Below are positions 7,905-16,061 of a stretch of 64,000 bases of DNA, one piece after another. The stretch covers positions 1-64,000 of the forward strand of contig RAPG01000010.1 in assembly GCA_005239165.1 (NCBI GenBank), read 5' to 3'. Origin of the DNA: Allopusillimonas ginsengisoli. Its GTDB lineage: Bacteria > Pseudomonadota > Gammaproteobacteria > Burkholderiales > Burkholderiaceae_B. The notes beneath the pieces were generated by a model. It had not been told where the DNA came from and did not search any database. It worked only from the letters and a program-made list of their open reading frames with translations. Position 1 is the first letter of the stretch. Each line of letters begins with the position of its first letter. A program made the position numbers and the translations under genes.

Positions 7905-9186
7905 ACCGTAGCCCACTCAGGCGATACGCCAAAACTTCTGGCCACACGCAGCGCTGACTTCAGCCCATCTTCGTGAAAGCCGTAACCCGTCCAGGCGCCA
8001 GCGTGCCAGGTATGCCGAACACCCTGCAACGACGCGAGCTCGCCCTGCGCTTTGATCGCAGGCAGATCAAGAATGGGGTGTTCGTACTCGATGGACAGCA
8101 GCATTGTTTCTGGTGCTGGCAGGGTAATGGGGTTGAGCGTGACCACGACAGGCGTTTCGAAGGGCAGCGGCTGAAGCTGATTAAGCAGGTAGCTTACGCA
8201 CACAGGACGCCCTCCATCGACTGCGTTGGCGCCCAGATAATTCCAGGCAGACCACACGCCACGGCGCTGCGGCAAAAGCGAGACATCAGTATGCAGCGTT
8301 GCCAGATTCTTCTGGTAGCGCACCGCAGCCAGTGTGGCTCGCTCTTGCTCGCTGGGGTCTTGCAGCATGTGAAGGGTTTGCGGTGCATGCGTGGCCATGA
8401 CGATGGCATCGAATTGCTCGACACCCGACGCAGTACGCAAATTGATTCCATTGTTGTCGCGCGAAACACCTAATACGGGGGTATTTAGACGCAAGTCTGG
8501 AATGCTGCCAATCATTCGACGCACATACTCACGTGAGCCACCAGCAACCGTTCTCCATTGGGGACGATCGCGCACCTGCAACAGACCATGATTGGCGCAA
8601 AAGCGAAGAAAAGTCTTGGCCGGAAAATTAAGAATGTCTGACGCGGCGCTAGACCATATCGCCGACGCCATGGGAAGAAGGTAGTTATTCTGAAACGTTG
8701 CGCCATAGCTGCCCTGCACCAACAGCTCGCCAAGCGAACACCCACTTGCCTCCGCCATAGCGAGATGACGCGGCGCCGCCTTGTTGAAACGCATGATGTC
8801 GCGCAACATACCCATAAAACTGGGCGAGAAAAGATTGCGTCGCTGTGCAAATACCGTGTTCAGGTCGCTGCCCGCCCACTCAAGCCGACCATTGTCGAGC
8901 GACACGGAAAAGCTCATAGTGCTGGGATGCGTCTTTACTTGAAGCTCTTCAAACAGGCTGATCAGGTTGGGATAGGTGCGATCGTTGAAAACCAGAAACC
9001 CAGTATCAACGGGGTGCGTCACACCATCAAGCGTTACATCAACTGTATTCGAGTGCCCCCCAGGGTACCCGGCAGCCTCAAACAACGTGACTTGATAACG
9101 CCTGCCCAAAAATAGGCGCTAGCTAGCCCGCTGATGCCCGCCCCAACCACGGCGATGCGAGCGCCAAAATTGGGTGCGCTAGGCAT
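7901..9186 (-). pseudogene. FAD-dependent oxidoreductase (DUF1365/Cfa-associated), frameshifted near the N-terminus
   Basis: The body is an intact 400-residue FAD/NAD(P) amine-oxidase-like frame (LFEAAGYPGGHSNTV, DTGFLVFNDRTYPNL, GAWTGYGFHEDGLKSALR). The dinucleotide-binding start lies in another frame: from ATG 9186 it reads MPSAPNFGARIAVVGAGISG and continues LASAYF, then loses register in an A5 run at 9108-9112 (T5 on the coding strand). One extra base there rejoins it as AYFLGRRYQVTLFEA, exactly the family pattern. The main frame alone has no GxGxxG motif and starts only at TTG 9109. A sequencing slip, a real inactivating deletion or slippage during expression could explain it. It would be the first gene of the lipid-modification operon. 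Confidence 0.8.
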
Positions 9187-9329
9187 GTGGTGTACAGAAA
9201 AAATCTGCCTCTTTTGCGCATTGGGTATCCTCGCGACTTGGTGCCAGCGAACGACCGGATGCGTACGACGCGGAACAGGCGATTTGAAACATGGTGCGCA
9301 CCCCCAACGTTCAGTGATAAGATTGAATC

Positions 9330-9382
9330 TACTTAAGTGTTAAAACCAATTACTAATCAGTAGCCTTATTTACTAATGAGTA
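9330..9382 (+). promoter_or_regulatory. Repeated TACT-N4-AGTA operator boxes
   Basis: Two near-identical inverted repeats, TACTAATCAGTA (9351-9362) and TACTAATGAGTA (9371-9382), lie 20 bp apart. A weaker relative, TACTTAAGTGTT, sits about 20 bp further upstream (9330-9341). The two-helical-turn spacing puts all boxes on one DNA face. They lie between the divergent FAD oxidoreductase and TetR genes, and the last box covers the upstream start codon of TetR. The natural reading is an autoregulatory TetR operator that also controls the lipid operon. This is inference from position and symmetry. Confidence 0.5.
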
Positions 9383-9981
9383 TTCTAAATCGATCTAGCT
9401 TTAAAGACAAGGCGTTTAAGATGCGTGAAGACGCAATTCTTGACGCCACCACCACCACGCTGGGCGTCAAAGGTTTTGACCTGATGACGATGGACGACAT
9501 CGCTGCCGAGGTGGGCATCTCTAAGCCAAGCCTCTACAAGCACTTCAAGTCGAAGGAAGATCTGGTCGGTGAGGCCATGATCCGCTTGATGGACGGCGCG
9601 CTGGAGCGGCTTGAAGAGATGCCGAAAACAGCTACACCTGTGGAGCGTTTAAAGTTGTTGCTCGAGTGGGCGTTGCGAGTGCGATTAACGGGGGGGCTGC
9701 CGTTTCTGCCTTCCACAAGCCCACACGTACGCAAAATGCTGACGCGCAACTTCAGATACGTTACCCGTGTGCTCAAACTGCACCAACGGCTCAAGAAGAT
9801 CGTCAGCCAGGCCAAGGCTAAAGGAGAGCTCAGCGACAGTCTGCCCGATGATGTGATCCTGTTTTCGTTTTATGCTCGCACCTGCGACCCATCCGTGGAG
9901 TATCTTCAGCTCTACAGCAAACTCGACGAAGATGCCATCGTGCAGCACATGCTGCAGGTGTGCTTTCAGGGCTTGCAATAA
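9376..9981 (+). CDS. TetR/AcrR family regulator
   Basis: A 201-residue one-component repressor. The N-terminal helix-turn-helix is clear: AILDATTTTLGVKGFDLMTM, then DDIAAEVGISKPSLYKHFKSKEDLV (about 37-61). The C-terminal all-helical part binds an unknown ligand. Two starts are plausible. ATG 9376 has no Shine-Dalgarno and is overlapped by an operator box; ATG 9421 (MREDAILDA) has AAGG eight bases upstream and would leave the boxes in the leader. The gene is divergent from the Cfa/DUF1365 operon and probably represses it. Comparable gene sets in other proteobacteria are usually under an ECF sigma/ChrR pair. Confidence 0.88.
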   Translation: MSILNRSSFKDKAFKMREDAILDATTTTLGVKGFDLMTMDDIAAEVGISKPSLYKHFKSKEDLVGEAMIRLMDGALERLEEMPKTATPVERLKLLLEWALRVRLTGGLPFLPSTSPHVRKMLTRNFRYVTRVLKLHQRLKKIVSQAKAKGELSDSLPDDVILFSFYARTCDPSVEYLQLYSKLDEDAIVQHMLQVCFQGLQ

Positions 9982-10051
9982 GGCGGTTGCGCAAATTTCG
10001 GGCAATATTGGGGCCATCATCGGCCATGTAAACGGTCAAGCCCCACCCTTT

Positions 10052-10444
10052 TCAAAACAAGACTGCCTCCAGCATCTGCAATATGCCCCATATGCTTGCT
10101 ATGTAAACCAGCGTGCGCAAGTAAGGTATGCCAGCGATGTAAATAGGCAGGTAAAGCACCCGTGCAATCAGATAAATCTCGGCCCCAAGTGCAGTTTGCG
10201 TGCCGGTTCGATCAGCAACAACTACTGCCAGCGTGGCAGCAGCAAAAAAGGGAAAGGTTTCGAGGAAATTTCGACTTGCCCTGTTAGCACGCTGGGCGTG
10301 CTTGCCTAAAGGCTGCGACACGTCATCACGATTGCCGGTATTCCATTTCAGCCCGCGCTGCCAGGTAGCGAAACCGATGGCCACGAACACATACACGAAT
10401 CCGAGAGCCGTGGCCCAGCCAAGCATTTGCAATTCAATTGTCAT
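10052..10444 (-). CDS. MAPEG family membrane protein
   Basis: A 130-residue protein with four predicted membrane helices, matching the MAPEG family (membrane-associated proteins in eicosanoid and glutathione metabolism). Visible family features are ATWQRGLKWNTGNRD after helix 1, RANRASRNFLETFPFFA leading into helix 2, and ARVLYLPIYIAGIPYLRTLVYI across helices 3-4. Eukaryotic members conjugate glutathione to lipophilic substrates or reduce peroxides; bacterial activities are mostly untested. A good GGGGAG ribosome site precedes the ATG. It is convergent with tetR and divergent from the SOUL fragment. Confidence 0.85.
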   Translation of the reverse strand: MTIELQMLGWATALGFVYVFVAIGFATWQRGLKWNTGNRDDVSQPLGKHAQRANRASRNFLETFPFFAAATLAVVVADRTGTQTALGAEIYLIARVLYLPIYIAGIPYLRTLVYIASIWGILQMLEAVLF

Positions 10445-10520
10445 TGTTGTTACTCCCCAAGGGTAGTGCCTGACGGGCTAAGTTGTCGCTGAGCCTGAAA
10501 CAGGCTTCCACGCTATCTTT

Positions 10521-10874
10521 ATGACGACACCGTTAATGACCGAAGCGGTCGGTATAACTCAGACCATGACGTTCGCCAAGTGTTGGCGTATTCAATTTTT
10601 CATGCCTGGGAAATATATCGTAGCAAGCTTACCTAAACCCAACAATGAAGCTGTAGTCTTGCGCGAAATACCCTCTTCACGTTATGCGGTTGTACGTTTT
10701 TCAGGCATGGCCTCCACGTCAAGAATTGAAGCAAAAACAGCAGAGCTATTGCACTGGATGAGCGTAAACCGCTTGATTCCTGCAGGCGCACCAAAGCTGG
10801 CGCGCTATGATCCGCCATGGACGCTGCCAGTATTAAGGCGAAACGAGATACAAGTTCAAATAAGGTCTGTGTAG
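10521..10874 (+). pseudogene. SOUL heme-binding domain, N-terminally truncated
   Basis: The 117 residues match only the C-terminal two thirds of a SOUL/HBP heme-binding protein: MTTPLMTEA at the start, IQFFMPGKYIVASLPKPNNEAV, then VVRFSGMAS and the terminal ARYDPPWTLPVLRRNEIQVQI. SOUL proteins are normally about 190-210 residues, and MTTPV-like sequence lies near residue 80. Upstream, the frame reads AEPETGFHAIF back to a TAA at about 10481, so the first 70-80 residues are missing. The MAPEG gene abuts the break. It is probably a remnant; a short functional form cannot be excluded. Confidence 0.65.
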
Positions 10875-11018
10875 GCGTGTAAAGTGCTAGAGCACGTAAG
10901 CAGGACATGATTTTTGGATTTTCAGTGGTACGTTACCAAAAAAGCGGCGTCAGATGGACGTCTGTCGGGCTGGAAGACAATCAACAAGAAACAAATTCGA
11001 TCAAGGATTTATGCGCTG

Positions 11019-11879
11019 ATGCCAGCAACCACAGAAATCTCAGACAAGCAGGTACCGCGCGTACTCATAGCCGGTTGTGGCGACGTGGGCGCTCGCGTGG
11101 CTCAGCTATTACACGGCTCTGGTAACGAGGTGTGGGGTTTGCGGCGTTCACATGCCCCCCTTCCGGATGGCGTCACCTTGCTGCAAGCCGATCTAACCAA
11201 TGCTGACAGTCTGCGGCAGTTGCCCGAACGTATCGACCAAGTGGTGTACCTGCCTACACCTGACAAACGTGATCGCGCTGCCTATCACCAAGTGTTTGTG
11301 CAAGGCTTGCAGAATCTCTTGCAGGCATTGGATACGCGAGCATTGCAACGCATCGTGTTTGTTTCCTCCAGCGCTGTTTACGGCGAACACAACGGGAACT
11401 GGGTCGATGAAGATACGCCGGCCGCACCGCTTGGATTCAACGGCGAGGTACTGCTAGAAGCCGAGCAATGGCTGGCCGGCAGCAGCTGCCCAGCCACGGT
11501 CTTGCGTCTTGCTGGGCTCTACGGCCCCGGGCACACACAGCTGTTCGAACGTCTGCAGAGCGGCCGCGCGCGGGTGCGCAGCGAACCGCCCTTCTGGAGC
11601 AACAGAGTACATGTCGACGATGCGGCTGCCGCCATTGTGCATGTCCTCGGGTTACCCGATCCAGAAACGCTTTATCTAGGCGTGGACAACACGCCGCTCC
11701 CCATTGCCCAGCTGTATGGTGAGCTGGCGCAAAAGCTCGGCGTGGCCCCGCCTGAGGAAGGACCCGCACCGCAGGGCATCGGGAGCAAACGGCTTTCCAA
11801 TGCTCGCTTGCGCGCATCCGGATTTTCACCGCGATGGCCCGACAGCCGTGTTGGCTATGCCGCACTCATAAATAAGTGA
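11019..11879 (+). CDS. NAD(P)-dependent epimerase/dehydratase-like protein (YeeZ-type extended SDR)
   Basis: A 286-residue extended-SDR protein. The cofactor site VLIAGCGDVGARVAQLL (GxGxxG) is near residues 14-30. Later come LLQADLTNADSLRQLP, VFVSSSAVYGEHNG (Ser and Tyr positions) and VLRLAGLYGPG. There is no clear YxxxK, as in the YeeZ-like subgroup, so catalysis is uncertain. ATG 11019 is chosen because the fold begins about 14 residues later and AAGGA lies upstream. The longer frame from 10914 adds 35 unsupported residues. It is convergent with the hemerythrin gene with 3 bp between the stops. Confidence 0.8.
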   Translation: MPATTEISDKQVPRVLIAGCGDVGARVAQLLHGSGNEVWGLRRSHAPLPDGVTLLQADLTNADSLRQLPERIDQVVYLPTPDKRDRAAYHQVFVQGLQNLLQALDTRALQRIVFVSSSAVYGEHNGNWVDEDTPAAPLGFNGEVLLEAEQWLAGSSCPATVLRLAGLYGPGHTQLFERLQSGRARVRSEPPFWSNRVHVDDAAAAIVHVLGLPDPETLYLGVDNTPLPIAQLYGELAQKLGVAPPEEGPAPQGIGSKRLSNARLRASGFSPRWPDSRVGYAALINK

Positions 11880-11882
11880 CGA

Positions 11883-12377
11883 TCAAGATTTCTTGTTCGC
11901 CTTCTGAGCCGCCATCGATTGTTTTTTCGTTTCTAACATGGGGGCCTCCAGCTCTCGCAAATCAATGTCTTTGGACACGACCTTTGAAAACATTTCATCC
12001 TCTTCCTCTGTTATGTGGTGATTGGTAAATTCTCCAAGCACGGTAAAACGAGCGTCGTATAAATCATCGCCCGGCTTCATTCTTTTGAGCAGTGCAATGA
12101 GATCCTTCGCACTGCCGTGCTCTACCTTACCTTCGTCCAGCATATCGCCAAAAGTATCCGGATCAGCTTTGCGTAGAAATGGATAAAAGTGCTTCTCCTC
12201 GATTTCTGCATGCGCCGTGAGCGCCATACAGGCGTGCTGAACTATTTCATTCTTTTTCGCATCATCTTTGGCTGATTTAAACTCTTTGAATAGCGCCTGA
12301 ACCTCGCGATGATCATCAATCAGCATTCCGAGTACGCTTTTTTGAGCGGCAGGTGCGTGTGTTTTATTCATAGCCAT
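11883..12377 (-). CDS. Hemerythrin HHE-domain protein
   Basis: A 164-residue cytoplasmic hemerythrin-like protein, likely holding a di-iron site. Candidate ligands are the His of LIDDHREVQALF, the His/Glu of ALTAHAEIEEKHFYPFL, the His of VEHGSAKDLIALL and HHITEEEDEMF. Such proteins bind oxygen or nitric oxide or act in iron and oxidative-stress handling. The tail is Lys/Ala-rich. ATG 12377 is preferred because AGGAG lies eight bases upstream; the open frame back to 12434 lacks a ribosome site. It is divergent from a small iron-permease-like gene, which fits an iron link. Confidence 0.87.
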   Translation of the reverse strand: MAMNKTHAPAAQKSVLGMLIDDHREVQALFKEFKSAKDDAKKNEIVQHACMALTAHAEIEEKHFYPFLRKADPDTFGDMLDEGKVEHGSAKDLIALLKRMKPGDDLYDARFTVLGEFTNHHITEEEDEMFSKVVSKDIDLRELEAPMLETKKQSMAAQKANKKS

Positions 12378-12517
12378 TTGGATTTCTCCTCGTCTAATCC
12401 ACGATATGTGTCCGTGGGATCTGAACGTAGGCAAAAGTCGTGCCCGTAATGCAAAACACGAGGTTTTCGGGCATAAGAATTGCTTATTTTCAGTCCTCGA
12501 TACAACTGGGCACTATC

Positions 12518-12916
12518 ATGCGAGCCGCATTTCAAAAATTCTCTGAGATTGCTGCCAAAGCAACAGGCTCTCCTTGGGCATTCTGCCTGGCTCTCACCGT
12601 GGTTGTTCTTTGGTCTGTTTCAGGGCCTATTTTCGGCTTTTCCGACACGTGGCAGCTTATTATCAACACCGGTACCACCATCGTGACTTTCGTCATGGTG
12701 TTTCTGATTCAGAACGCGCAAAACCGAGACTCGCTAGCCGTGCAGCTCAAGTTGGATGAGCTATTACGCTGCATGAAGGGCGCCCGCGTGGATATGGTCG
12801 ATTTGGAAGAAATGAGCGAAGAAGAGCTTGGCCACTTACGTGAACAATTTGAAAAGCTTGCGCGGGCTAAGCCTCAGCGCGACACCACAGATAAAGAGGA
12901 GAGAGCAAAAGCTTAA
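12518..12916 (+). CDS. Low-affinity iron permease family small membrane protein
   Basis: A 132-residue protein with two membrane helices (about 22-45 and 52-72) and a charged cytosolic tail. Motifs fit the low-affinity iron permease family: FSEIAAKATGSPWAFCLALTVVVLW, GPIFGFSDTWQLIINTGTTIVTFVMVFLIQNAQNRD and LKLDELLR. The family name comes from yeast Fet4; bacterial members are short and their transport role is unproven. ATG 12518 starts just before the conserved block; the longer frame from 12440 is not supported. The gene is divergent from the hemerythrin gene across about 140 bp, so a shared promoter region is likely. Confidence 0.8.
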   Translation: MRAAFQKFSEIAAKATGSPWAFCLALTVVVLWSVSGPIFGFSDTWQLIINTGTTIVTFVMVFLIQNAQNRDSLAVQLKLDELLRCMKGARVDMVDLEEMSEEELGHLREQFEKLARAKPQRDTTDKEERAKA

Positions 12917-13025
12917 CTACTCTGCGACAGCAACGTTTGGAGCATCTCACGTTCGGACACCCTCTGGATGCCCGCCTGCCTACAGGCGCGCACAGCCACG
13001 GGCAAGGCCAGACCACCGCAGGTGA

Positions 13026-13319
13026 GTGAACAACAGAAAAAAAACGAGAATTGCTACCAAACCCCCGATGACAGTAAAGCGATACAATCAGCGAGTCAAA
13101 ACCACAGACCAGGACAACGTGAAAGCCAAGCTTTATTCGCTGCTAGAAGAACGCCTCGACGGTAAAGAGTTTATTGAGATAAAAATTTCTGAATTGGAAG
13201 CCATTGCAGGTGAGGACTGGCTTTTAGAGGTGAATGAGCAAGCGCTGAAGCTGAACGTTCTGGTTGAACCACATCCAGGCGAGCCATTATCAGTGCTGGT
13301 GGCTCGTTCAAGCTCGTAA
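13026..13319 (+). CDS. Hypothetical small protein
   Basis: I do not recognise this 97-residue protein. After a basic start (NNRKKTRIATK) it has VKAKLYSLLEERLDGKEFIEIKISELEAIAGEDW and a C-terminal strand-rich part ending LSVLVARSSS, which looks like a small folded alpha/beta domain. The start is uncertain: GTG 13026 has only a weak AGGTGA upstream, and ATG 13068 (MTVKRYNQ) is an alternative. Its last 12 bases overlap the convergent glyoxalase-like gene. The 110 bp before it hold nothing I can identify. Confidence 0.5.
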   Translation: MNNRKKTRIATKPPMTVKRYNQRVKTTDQDNVKAKLYSLLEERLDGKEFIEIKISELEAIAGEDWLLEVNEQALKLNVLVEPHPGEPLSVLVARSSS

Positions 13320-13940
13320 ATTTACGAGGCCTTTCGGAGTATCCAGCGTTACCATAAAGTACGGCTCGGCTGCGAATTCCAAGGGCATGTTGAAGCCAAT
13401 TTCATCCCATAATGCCTGAACCTTCTGTATCTCAGGATGCCCCGCCGTACACGCCACCACGCTGCACGGCGCACTTGGCAAAGTACGCGCAGGGTGTGTT
13501 GCGGCGCCCCAATCAATAAACAGCGGGGCAAACATGCCATACTCGTTAACGGCCGCCGGCATAAGCAATTGCCAACGCAGGGTTTCGCCTGAAGCAGTTT
13601 GGCGGCTTAGGTGCTTAACCTCTGCCGCTATCCCAACGCGTTGGTAAGCGTTCAGAATGGCAGGAAAGTGATCCTCATGGCCCTGCACAATAAAGCGATG
13701 CAGATGAGGTTGGGCCATTTGCTCGAGCACATCACGCAACCCGGTGCGCGTGTCTGAAGCCGGGTTGGGGGCTATCAGCTCAAGATAGAGATCGCTGCTG
13801 GTCGCCACTAACTTGTTGTGCGTGCCTAAATCAGGATGAATGCCCCCATTGGCAACCGCGATACCGGTGAGGTCAGTAAAGTACTGCGAAAGGCTATCAA
13901 GGTTGTTGCCCGCCAGCATGAAGTGGTCAATGTTGTACAT
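13308..13940 (-). CDS. Glyoxalase-like (VOC superfamily) protein
   Basis: A 210-residue member of the glyoxalase-3-like branch of the vicinal oxygen chelate superfamily. It opens MYNIDHFMLAGNNLDSLSQYF, the usual IDHxxxA start with a metal-type His6. Next come GGIHPDLGTHNKLVATSSDLYLELIAPNP, a central LRWQLLMPA and a FIDWG segment. Reaction and substrate are unknown. A good AAGGA site precedes the ATG. The AT-rich 268 bp upstream (13941-14208) hold no gene I can support and probably carry its promoter. Confidence 0.8.
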   Translation of the reverse strand: MYNIDHFMLAGNNLDSLSQYFTDLTGIAVANGGIHPDLGTHNKLVATSSDLYLELIAPNPASDTRTGLRDVLEQMAQPHLHRFIVQGHEDHFPAILNAYQRVGIAAEVKHLSRQTASGETLRWQLLMPAAVNEYGMFAPLFIDWGAATHPARTLPSAPCSVVACTAGHPEIQKVQALWDEIGFNMPLEFAAEPYFMVTLDTPKGLVNLRA

Positions 13941-14208
13941 CGGCTTTTCCTTAGCGTTGTTTAGTTGTGGATTTTTAGCGCAATCAATCTTGATGGGTGG
14001 GAAAAGTTATTTGTAACTGTTTTTTGTTATTTTTCTGGCAAATTCCCAAGATTATTTTATTCTAGGGCAAAGTACATAGATGGCCTGTGGCGTACATACC
14101 CACGGGATGCCGCCATAAAGAGATAACGCACCTCATATTGAGTACCGTAGAGTATGCGAGCAATTTCACCAAACCCCGTGCGGACGCACTAGTTGACGTG
14201 TGGTTTCG

Positions 14209-15462
14209 TTAATGGTGCGTTGCCAACCAACCCAACACCCCTCGACCAGCCACTCGCCCACTGGCGAAGCTGGCCGTCAGCAGATAGCCGCCTGTCGGCG
14301 CCTCCCAGTCCAGCATTTCTCCAGCGCAAAATACCCCGGGCAGTGCCTGTAGCATCAAATGCTGATTCAACGCTTCAAACTGAACACCACCCGCAGTGCT
14401 AATGGCTTGCGCCAAGGGTCGCATACCATCGAGGCTTACAGGTAAGCGTTTGATACCTGCCGCCAGCGCATGCGGATCATTAAACACAGTTTTGGGAAGG
14501 CATTCGTGCAGAAGCGCTGTTTTAACGCCGCGCACACCCAGGCGACTGCTTAGGTGGCTGGACCATGACCGGCTGCCGCGCGCGCGGGCGACTTCAGCCA
14601 GCACCTGCGCCGGATCGCGATCGGGCAGTAAATCAATATAGAGCGTAGCGACGCCCTCGCTCAGCAGGGTGTCGCGCAGGCTGGACGACCATGCGTAAAC
14701 AAGCCCACCTTCCACACCATCTGCGGTGACCATGCATTCGCCACGACGCATGTTGAAGTCGCCCTGCGGTGCCATGGCTATGGCTTTGAGCGGCTGACCC
14801 GCAAACCGGCCTGAAAAATACCCCGACCACTTGGTAAGAAAACCGCAGTTGGCGGGGAGCAGCGGTGCGACGGCCACGCTACGCGCCTCGAGCACGCTTT
14901 GCCAGGCGCCGTCTGAGCCCAGGCGCGGCCAACTGGCCCCGCCTAAGGCCAACACCACGGCATCCGGACGCGCACTGACCGCACCCTGCGGCGTTTCAAA
15001 CGACAAAGCCCCATCCTCAGACCAACCGCTCCATTTATGTCGCGTATGAAACTCAACACCGGTGGCACGCAGCCGATGCAGCCACGCCCGCAGCAAGGGC
15101 GCGGCTTTCATTTCTTGAGGGAATACGCGGCCAGATGAACCCACAAAGGTTTCGACACCCAGATCCAGGGCCCACTGGCGCAATGCCGTTGCATCCAGCT
15201 GATCCAGCCAAGGCGCGACTTGCTCTGCACGATCGCCAAAGCGAGCCCGGAACTCGGCCGGCGGTTCACTGTGCGTTAAGTTCAATCCACCCCGCCCAGC
15301 CAGCAGAAACTTACGGCCTACCGAAGGCATGGCATCGTACACAGCGACGTGTACACCTGCGTTGGCGAGCTCTTCGGTCGCCATCAGACCGGCCGGGCCA
15401 GCACCTATTACGGCTACAGTATTAGAAGGCATGAGATCAAAATTAATGAATTGCGCAGACAT
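14209..15462 (-). CDS. HI0933/BaiN-type NAD(P)/FAD-dependent oxidoreductase (TIGR03862-like)
   Basis: A 417-residue flavoprotein of the HI0933 family. The FAD-binding motif VAVIGAGPAGLMATEEL is near residues 17-33. It is followed by VGRKFLLAGRGGLNLTHSE, the family signature, by VLALGGASWPRLGSDG, and by the C-terminal FAD segment GVFCAGEMLDWEAPTGGYLL (SFASGRVAG near the end). Physiological substrates are mostly unknown; a relative, BaiN, reduces bile-acid intermediates. ATG 15462 or Met11 (15432) may be the start; neither has a clear ribosome site. It stands alone on the minus strand. Confidence 0.85.
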   Translation of the reverse strand: MSAQFINFDLMPSNTVAVIGAGPAGLMATEELANAGVHVAVYDAMPSVGRKFLLAGRGGLNLTHSEPPAEFRARFGDRAEQVAPWLDQLDATALRQWALDLGVETFVGSSGRVFPQEMKAAPLLRAWLHRLRATGVEFHTRHKWSGWSEDGALSFETPQGAVSARPDAVVLALGGASWPRLGSDGAWQSVLEARSVAVAPLLPANCGFLTKWSGYFSGRFAGQPLKAIAMAPQGDFNMRRGECMVTADGVEGGLVYAWSSSLRDTLLSEGVATLYIDLLPDRDPAQVLAEVARARGSRSWSSHLSSRLGVRGVKTALLHECLPKTVFNDPHALAAGIKRLPVSLDGMRPLAQAISTAGGVQFEALNQHLMLQALPGVFCAGEMLDWEAPTGGYLLTASFASGRVAGRGVLGWLATHH

Positions 15463-15758
15463 CGTCAGAGAAATGCCACGGTATCACACGGCATGCCAAC
15501 GATGACTGTCGTGCGTCACCCATCTTGGCTGGGGTGTCCAGTTAAATGACGCTGATTTCATGCAGATCTCCCGCCAGAAAGCGTCCACCGGCCTGCAGAT
15601 CACAATCAACGGCGTGCGCCAGAAGACGCACGACTTTAAGTCGGAACACCAGAGCTGCGTGAGCTATATTGTGATGGTGTTTTTAACGCTATCAAAATAG
15701 TGACTGACGCGCACCTACTCGTGCGCAACTATGCTTTCAGCCCACCGGAGCAACAGCC
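15463..15758. other. Intergenic stretch without a supported gene
   Basis: About 300 bp upstream of the flavoprotein gene. A plus-strand open frame at 15560-15700 encodes 46 residues (MQISRQKASTGL to VFLTLSK), but it has no ribosome site and no recognisable fold, so I do not call it a gene. The stretch presumably contains the flavoprotein promoter on the minus strand and the promoter of the small membrane protein on the plus strand. I could not pick convincing promoter boxes. Confidence 0.4.
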
Positions 15759-15923
15759 TTGCCAGTAATCGTACTTCTTCCCATCGCCGCCTGTATTTGC
15801 GCGTTTTTTGCTTTTCGCACTACAGGACTCGCTCGAGCAGCATGGGCAGCGGGTGCCGGCATAGTGCTGCTGCTTTGGGGGTGGTACTTCTTGGCGCTGC
15901 TAAACATGAGCTTGCCGGACTGA
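15759..15923 (+). CDS. Small two-helix membrane protein
   Basis: A 54-residue open frame starting at TTG 15759 and ending at TGA 15921-15923. GGAG at 15747-15750 lies eight bases before the start, a good ribosome site. Two hydrophobic helices are visible: VIVLLPIAACICAFFAF, then a short basic loop (RTTGLAR), and AAGAGIVLLLWGWYFLALL. The layout (N-terminal helix, positive loop, second helix, short acidic tail) is typical of real small inner-membrane proteins. I recognise no family. The non-ATG start and small size make it easy for gene finders to miss. Confidence 0.5.
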   Translation: MPVIVLLPIAACICAFFAFRTTGLARAAWAAGAGIVLLLWGWYFLALLNMSLPD

Positions 15924-16061
15924 CTCACACGCATTCGAAATAGCACCGTACTATTCAGAGCGTGCCAATCAGACAGCGAGCCCGCTCAACAATGGTTGGT
16001 TCGAGGCGTTTTCCGCCCCCGTCTGCAGCCACCGGGGCATAGGCAATTTTTTAGGACAGGC

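Noticed and set aside
9982..10051. Possible terminator between tetR and the MAPEG gene
   Set aside because: Only short GGCC pairings are present; the stem is too weak to call.
13941..14208. Possible small RNA or gene in the AT-rich stretch upstream of the glyoxalase-like gene
   Set aside because: No coding frame, strong hairpin or terminator was seen; it is best read as a promoter region.
15560..15700. 46-residue plus-strand frame
   Set aside because: No ribosome site, no recognisable fold and no neighbour linkage.
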